The notes beneath the pieces are model-generated. The model was not told where the DNA came from. It saw nothing but the letters and a program-made list of their open reading frames with translations, and ran no database searches. The translations under genes and the position numbers were made by a program. Below, piece by piece: positions 4,854 through 8,401 of a stretch of 8,401 nt of DNA (the stretch's first letter is position 1; each line of letters starts with the position of its first letter). Source of the stretch: CAYUIG01 sp964444685 (GTDB taxonomy: Bacteria; Gemmatimonadota; Gemmatimonadetes; Longimicrobiales; RSA9); assembly GCA_964444685.1 (NCBI GenBank), contig CAYUIG010000081.1, positions 1-8,401 on the forward strand, written 5' to 3'.

Positions 4854-7177
4854 GGTCGGCCTCCATCCAGTACCTCGCGCACGAGCCGGCTGAGCGCGGC
4901 CGGCGAGAAGGGCTTCTGCAGGTAGGGCATGGCCTGCTCCACGATTCCCAGCTGAAGTACTGCGTCGTCCGTGTAGCCGGAGGTGAACACCACGAGCACG
5001 TCCGGATGCTTCTGTCTGACCTTTTCGTAGACCTCGCGGCCGTTCATGCCCGGCATCACCACATCGGTGACCAGCATGTCGATGCGCCCGAGGAAGCGTT
5101 CCGCGATCTTCACCGCCGATGGTCCGGAATCCGCCTCCAGCACGTTGTAGCCGCGCTGGCGCAGGATGCGGCAGGTGACCGAACGCACCGTAGGGTCGTC
5201 TTCGACCGCGAGGATGGTCTCGCCGCCCCGTGCGTCCGGAAGGGTCGCCACCACGACGCGCTCGGCCGCGGACTCGTGGTCGTCGACGGCCGGGAGGTAG
5301 ACCTTGAACGTCGTGCCGCGGCCTTCCTCGCTGTACACCCAGATGTGACCGCCGCTCTGCTTCACGATGCCGTACACGGTGGCGAGCCCGAGGCCGGTGC
5401 CCTTCCCTACGCTCTTCGTCGTGAAGAAGGGTTCGAACAGCCGCTCCCTCACCTCCGGCGGCATGCCGTGTCCGGTGTCGCTGACCACGAGCATCACGTG
5501 CGGGCCGGGCGTCACGTCGCGGTGCGACAGCGCGTACGCCGCATCCAGCACGACGTCGGCCGACTCGATGGTCAGCACACCGCCAGCCGGCATCGCATCC
5601 TTGGCATTGACGGCGAGGTTCATGATGACCTGCTCGAGCTGGCCCGAGTCCGCGCGCACGCGGCCGATTGGTTGTGACAGCCGCATGCGCAGCTCGATGG
5701 TCTCCGGCAGCAGTCGCCGCAGCATCGACTGGATGCCGGCCGCCACTTCGTTCACGTCGATGATGCGCGGCTGGAGCACCTGCCGCCGGCTGAAGGCGAG
5801 GAGGTCGCGCGTCAGGGCGGTGGCGCGGTCCGCTGCCGCGGCAATGTCGCGCAGGTCGGTGCGGATGCGCGCGTCCTCCCCGAGGTCCGCGAGGATCAGG
5901 TCGGTCGTGCCGCGGATGACTGTGAGCAGGTTGTTGAAGTCGTGGGCCACGCCGCCCGCGAGGCGGCCGATGGCCTCCATGCGCTGTGCGTGGCGGAACT
6001 GCTCCTCGAGCTGCTTCTGATCCGAGATGTCCAGGATCGAGCCGACCATGCGTTCCGGCGTGCCGTCGCGGCGGCGCAGGACGGAACCGCGATCGAGCAC
6101 GTGGCACCAGGAACCGTCGCCGCGGCGGAAGCGGTACTCGACCTTGTACGCCCCGCGATCGTCCGCGAGGAGCTGCTCCCGCGTGCGGCGCACGAGCGGC
6201 TGATCATCCGGGTGAATGTGATCGAAGTACCACTCGGAGCGACGGACGGGCTCGCCGGGTGCGATGCCGAACACGGCGTGCAGGTTGTCGTTCCACCAGA
6301 TCTCGTGCGCCAGCAGATCGTGGTCGTACACGACTTCATTGGACGCGCGCGAGATGAGTGCGAGCCGTTCGTCCAGGTGCCGGCGCGCGGCTTCCGCGTC
6401 GAGACGCTGCGTGATCTCCGCCGCAACGCCCAGGAGGAACCGGCCGCCGCCCGGATCGCGGATCGGCACCTTCACGGTCTGGAACCAGCGCACCTCTCCT
6501 GTCGTTCGGTCGGTGACGGGTTCCTCGGGAATGATCCCGGGCCGGCCCGACTCGAGGACGGCGAGGTCCGCGTTGCGGAAGCCGCGCACCTCTTCCTCGT
6601 TCTCGTTGAAGTCACCGTCCGTGCGTCCGATCAGCTCGGGTACGGTCGTGCCGTAGATGCGCGCAACCGCCTCGTTCGCGAGCGTGAAGCGGCCTTCGCG
6701 GTCCTTTACGAAGATGAGGTTCGGATCGGAGTCGATGATGGTGCGCAGGAACTCCCGCTGCGCGCGCAGCTCGCGGTCGGCACGCGCGCGTTCCTTGCGT
6801 ACCTCCGCCTCCCGCAGCTCGCGCTCGACCGTGGCGGCGAGGCGCGCGAGGCTGCCCTTGAACAGGTAGTCGCGCGCGCCCGCCTTCATGAGCGCCACGG
6901 CCGCATCCTCGCCGATGCTGCCCGATACGACGATGAGTGGGATGTCGAGGCCGAGGTCCTGGAGCACGCGCAGCGCTCCCGATGCCGAGAAGCCCGGGAG
7001 CGCGTGATCGGAGATGACGATGTCCCACGGCGGGTCCGCGAGCGCTTCGCGCAGACCCACTTCGCTGGCCACCAGGCGATGATCGACGGCATAGCCGCCG
7101 GCGCGCAGCGAGACGAGGACGAGCTCCGCATCGTCCTCGACATCTTCGATCAGGATCACCCTCAGCGGTCGGTCCAT
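4850..7177 (-). CDS. Hybrid sensor histidine kinase, REC-PAS-PAS-HisKA-HATPase-REC
   Basis: The 775-residue protein has no signal peptide or membrane segment, so it is predicted to be cytosolic. Receiver 1 spans about 5-122 (Glu11-Asp12, Asp57 in SDHALPG, Ser85, Lys107). A coiled coil follows (about 113-142), then PAS 1 (about 143-258, FVKDREGRFTLANEAVARIYG) and PAS 2 of the PAS_3 type (about 272-388, IHPDDQPLV and YRFRRGDGSW). The HisKA H-box is GRLAGGVAHDFNNLL, with phospho-accepting His412. The ATPase has an N-box NLAVNAKDAM (520-529), G1 SDTGHGMP (566-573), LFEPFFTTK (580-588) and G2 GKGTGLGLATV (591-601). Receiver 2 spans about 654-772 (Asp660-Asp661, Asp705 in TDVVMPG, Thr732, Lys755). 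Both receivers look competent. The HDFNN kinase followed by a receiver resembles CckA-type hybrids, with an extra receiver at the front. No flavin or haem PAS motif is evident, so the signal is unknown. ATG 7177 lies 16 bases inside the preceding gene, and GGAAAG is just upstream. Confidence 0.94.
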   Translation of the reverse strand: MDRPLRVILIEDVEDDAELVLVSLRAGGYAVDHRLVASEVGLREALADPPWDIVISDHALPGFSASGALRVLQDLGLDIPLIVVSGSIGEDAAVALMKAGARDYLFKGSLARLAATVERELREAEVRKERARADRELRAQREFLRTIIDSDPNLIFVKDREGRFTLANEAVARIYGTTVPELIGRTDGDFNENEEEVRGFRNADLAVLESGRPGIIPEEPVTDRTTGEVRWFQTVKVPIRDPGGGRFLLGVAAEITQRLDAEAARRHLDERLALISRASNEVVYDHDLLAHEIWWNDNLHAVFGIAPGEPVRRSEWYFDHIHPDDQPLVRRTREQLLADDRGAYKVEYRFRRGDGSWCHVLDRGSVLRRRDGTPERMVGSILDISDQKQLEEQFRHAQRMEAIGRLAGGVAHDFNNLLTVIRGTTDLILADLGEDARIRTDLRDIAAAADRATALTRDLLAFSRRQVLQPRIIDVNEVAAGIQSMLRRLLPETIELRMRLSQPIGRVRADSGQLEQVIMNLAVNAKDAMPAGGVLTIESADVVLDAAYALSHRDVTPGPHVMLVVSDTGHGMPPEVRERLFEPFFTTKSVGKGTGLGLATVYGIVKQSGGHIWVYSEEGRGTTFKVYLPAVDDHESAAERVVVATLPDARGGETILAVEDDPTVRSVTCRILRQRGYNVLEADSGPSAVKIAERFLGRIDMLVTDVVMPGMNGREVYEKVRQKHPDVLVVFTSGYTDDAVLQLGIVEQAMPYLQKPFSPAALSRLVREVLDGGRP
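4860..4864 (-). promoter_or_regulatory. Shine-Dalgarno site of the HD-GYP regulator
   Basis: GGAGG lies six bases before ATG 4853, inside the last codons of the hybrid kinase. It is the strongest ribosome site in the window and fixes the start of the HD-GYP gene, although its reading frame stays open far upstream. It suggests efficient independent initiation as well as coupling. Confidence 0.75.
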
Positions 7178-7605
7178 TGCTTTCCGGGCGGCGCCTCGTT
7201 GAGCACGAGCCAGTAGAGCCCGAGCTGGCGCACGGCCTCGATGAACTGCTCGAAATCGACAGGCTTTCGGATGTAGCTGTTCGCGCCCAGGCGGTATCCC
7301 TGGACGAGGTCCATCTCCTCGCGCGACGACGTCAGGATCACGACCGGCAGCATGGCAGTGCGTTCATCCGCGCGGATGCGGCGCAGCACCTCGAGTCCGT
7401 CGATGCGCGGCAGCTTGAGATCCAGCAGCACGAGCTGCGGCAGCGACCCGGCCGGCCAGTTCTCGCGCTCGCCGTTCTCGTGCAGCAGCGCGATGGCTTC
7501 CGCGCCATCACGCGCCACGATCACCGGATTGCCGAGGTTGTTGCGCGCGAACGCGTGCATCGCGAGCGCCTCGTCGTCCGGATTGTCTTCGACAAGCAGG
7601 ATCAT
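7162..7605 (-). CDS. Single-domain response regulator, Rcp1-like
   Basis: This 147-residue protein is a lone receiver with no output domain. It opens with MILLVEDNPDDEALAMHAF, typical of the Rcp1 family, whose best-known member is the partner of the cyanobacterial phytochrome kinase Cph1. The acidic residues Glu6-Asp7, phospho-acceptor Asp62 (LLDLKLPRIDGLEVL, 60-74), Thr92 (ILTSS), and Lys114 (RKPVDFEQF) are all present. The C-terminal tail (about 128-147, YWLVLNEAPP) matches the usual end of this family, where YW precedes a short tail. ATG 7605 is chosen because it starts the first beta strand and overlaps the stop of the upstream kinase (ATGA); GGAGAG lies eight bases before it. The in-frame extension upstream is the shadow of the kinase gene. 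It may carry phosphate from the upstream kinase to another protein, or act by protein contact; the target is unknown. Confidence 0.94.
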   Translation of the reverse strand: MILLVEDNPDDEALAMHAFARNNLGNPVIVARDGAEAIALLHENGERENWPAGSLPQLVLLDLKLPRIDGLEVLRRIRADERTAMLPVVILTSSREEMDLVQGYRLGANSYIRKPVDFEQFIEAVRQLGLYWLVLNEAPPGKQWTDR

Positions 7606-8401
7606 TCTTCCATCTCTCCGTCGGGGTCCGGTTCGAGCGTGAAGGAAAACGTTGCGCCCTGACCCACGGCACCCTCGCCCCAGACCCGGCCACCGTGCCG
7701 GTGCACGATCCGGCGGACGGTGGCCAGGCCGATGCCATGGCCGTGGAATTCGGTCACCTGATGCAGCCGCTGGAACGCGCCGAACAGGTTCTGTGCGTAC
7801 TGCATGTCGAAACCCGCGCCGTTGTCGCGTACCTGGATGACCGTGGGTCGCCCGGGCTTGCTGCACGTCGTCAGCTCGATGCGCGGGGATGGCGTCCTCG
7901 CCGTGAACTTCCACGCGTTGCCGATCAGATTTTCCATGACCGCGTGCAGCAGGCCACGGTCGCCGTGCACGACGATCGGGCGCTGCGCGATGAACTCGAC
8001 CGCGCGCTCCGGATCGCCGTCACGCAGCTCGGCGAGCACCTCGTCAGCGAACTCGGCGAGATCCACGCGCTCCGGCTTCAGCTCGGTGCGCGCGATGCGC
8101 GAGAGCGTGAGCAGGTCGTCAATGAGCTGACCCATGCGCTGCGCGCCCGAGCGCACGCGCTGGAGGTGGCCCTTCGCTTCGGGCGGGAGTGTCGCCGCGT
8201 ACTCACTGACGAGGATGCGGCTGAAGCCGTCGATGGCGCGCAGCGGCGCACGCAGGTCGTGCGATACGGAGTAGCTGAACGCCTCGAGCTCGTCGTTCAC
8301 CACCGTGAGCTCGGCTACACGCCGCGACAGCTCCGCGTTCAGTCCTTCGATCTCCTGCATCGCGCGCCGGCGCTCGGTCGCGAGTGCCTGCTCCGCCGCC
8401 A
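7602..8401 (-). CDS. Sensor histidine kinase, C-terminal part (5' end outside the window)
   Basis: The frame is open to the window edge at 8401, so this is the kinase end of a longer protein. It starts in a charged coiled coil (AAEQALATERRRAM, then about 40 bases later ELSRRVAELTVVNDEL). Counting from the internal ATG at 8360, the dimerisation helix has the H-box EAFSYSVSHDLRAPLRAIDG with phospho-accepting His34. The ATPase domain has the N-box ENLIGNAWKFT (143-153), G1 RDNGAGFD (178-185), LFGAFQRLH (192-200) and G2 GHGIGLATV (207-215), all intact. This H-box wording is common in phytochrome and PAS/GAF kinases of the Cph1 kind, and the next gene is an Rcp1-like receiver, so a phytochrome-like or PAS/GAF sensor upstream is plausible but unseen. 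The internal ATG at 8360 is probably not the true start, because it would leave the kinase without a sensor. Confidence 0.92.
   Translation of the reverse strand, partial: AAEQALATERRRAMQEIEGLNAELSRRVAELTVVNDELEAFSYSVSHDLRAPLRAIDGFSRILVSEYAATLPPEAKGHLQRVRSGAQRMGQLIDDLLTLSRIARTELKPERVDLAEFADEVLAELRDGDPERAVEFIAQRPIVVHGDRGLLHAVMENLIGNAWKFTARTPSPRIELTTCSKPGRPTVIQVRDNGAGFDMQYAQNLFGAFQRLHQVTEFHGHGIGLATVRRIVHRHGGRVWGEGAVGQGATFSFTLEPDPDGEMEE
7614..7619 (-). promoter_or_regulatory. Ribosome site of the Rcp1-like receiver
   Basis: GGAGAG lies eight bases before ATG 7605, within the last codons of the upstream kinase. A second purine run, GGAAG, is one base before the ATG and too close to be used. The site supports the ATG at 7605 over any earlier start. 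Confidence 0.55.

Noticed and set aside
4854..6107. N-terminal extension of the HD-GYP regulator to 783 residues
   Set aside because: The extension is out of frame with, and antipodal in composition to, the hybrid kinase that clearly occupies this DNA. ATG 4853 has a strong GGAGG and begins just before the receiver domain.
5942..7216. Plus-strand open frame of 424 codons opposite the hybrid kinase
   Set aside because: It is antisense to conserved PAS and receiver domains, has no recognisable motif and no plausible ribosome site, and fits the codon-bias shadow pattern.
1..8401. Mobile element, phage, toxin-antitoxin or defence island
   Set aside because: No transposase, integrase, terminal repeats, tRNA attachment site or defence-family domain is visible, and the genes have consistent GC-rich codon use and ordered overlaps.

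Overview
This is a dense, very GC-rich bacterial chromosome segment in which every supported gene lies on the minus strand, so transcription runs from position 8401 towards position 1. The base composition, the order aroA-cmk-rpsA and the acidic N-terminus of the S1 protein would fit a soil Gemmatimonadota or a similar high-GC Gram-negative lineage. That placement is an inference of moderate to low confidence, because the window holds no rRNA or other taxonomic marker. No mobile element, tRNA, rRNA or CRISPR array is visible, and no stretch longer than about 110 bases lacks a gene.

In transcription order the first half is a signalling cassette. It begins with the C-terminal part of a histidine kinase whose sensor lies outside the window (7602-8401). 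Next come a single-domain Rcp1-like receiver (7162-7605), a REC-PAS-PAS-HisKA-HATPase-REC hybrid kinase (4850-7177) and a REC-HD-GYP response regulator predicted to degrade cyclic di-GMP (3756-4853). These four genes overlap one another by 4, 16 and 4 bases. A 37-base junction (3719-3755) with a GC palindrome between two 12-bp direct repeats separates them from the next group.

The second half is mainly housekeeping: an unrecognised small membrane protein (3378-3719), RNase Z (rnz, 2461-3381), EPSP synthase (aroA, 1191-2471), cytidylate kinase (cmk, 520-1194) and, after a 107-base gap, the start of ribosomal protein S1 (rpsA, 1-412). The membrane protein, rnz, aroA and cmk overlap by 4, 11 and 4 bases, which suggests one translationally coupled unit. 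The cmk-rpsA gap holds an imperfect palindrome and two mutually exclusive stem-loops just before the S1 start codon.

The individual genes belong to known families. The points most worth a second look are the layout of the receiver-kinase-receiver-HD-GYP cascade, its close linkage to essential translation and aromatic amino acid genes, the structured rpsA leader and the repeat-flanked palindrome at 3719-3758. I see no clear evidence of a wholly new system.
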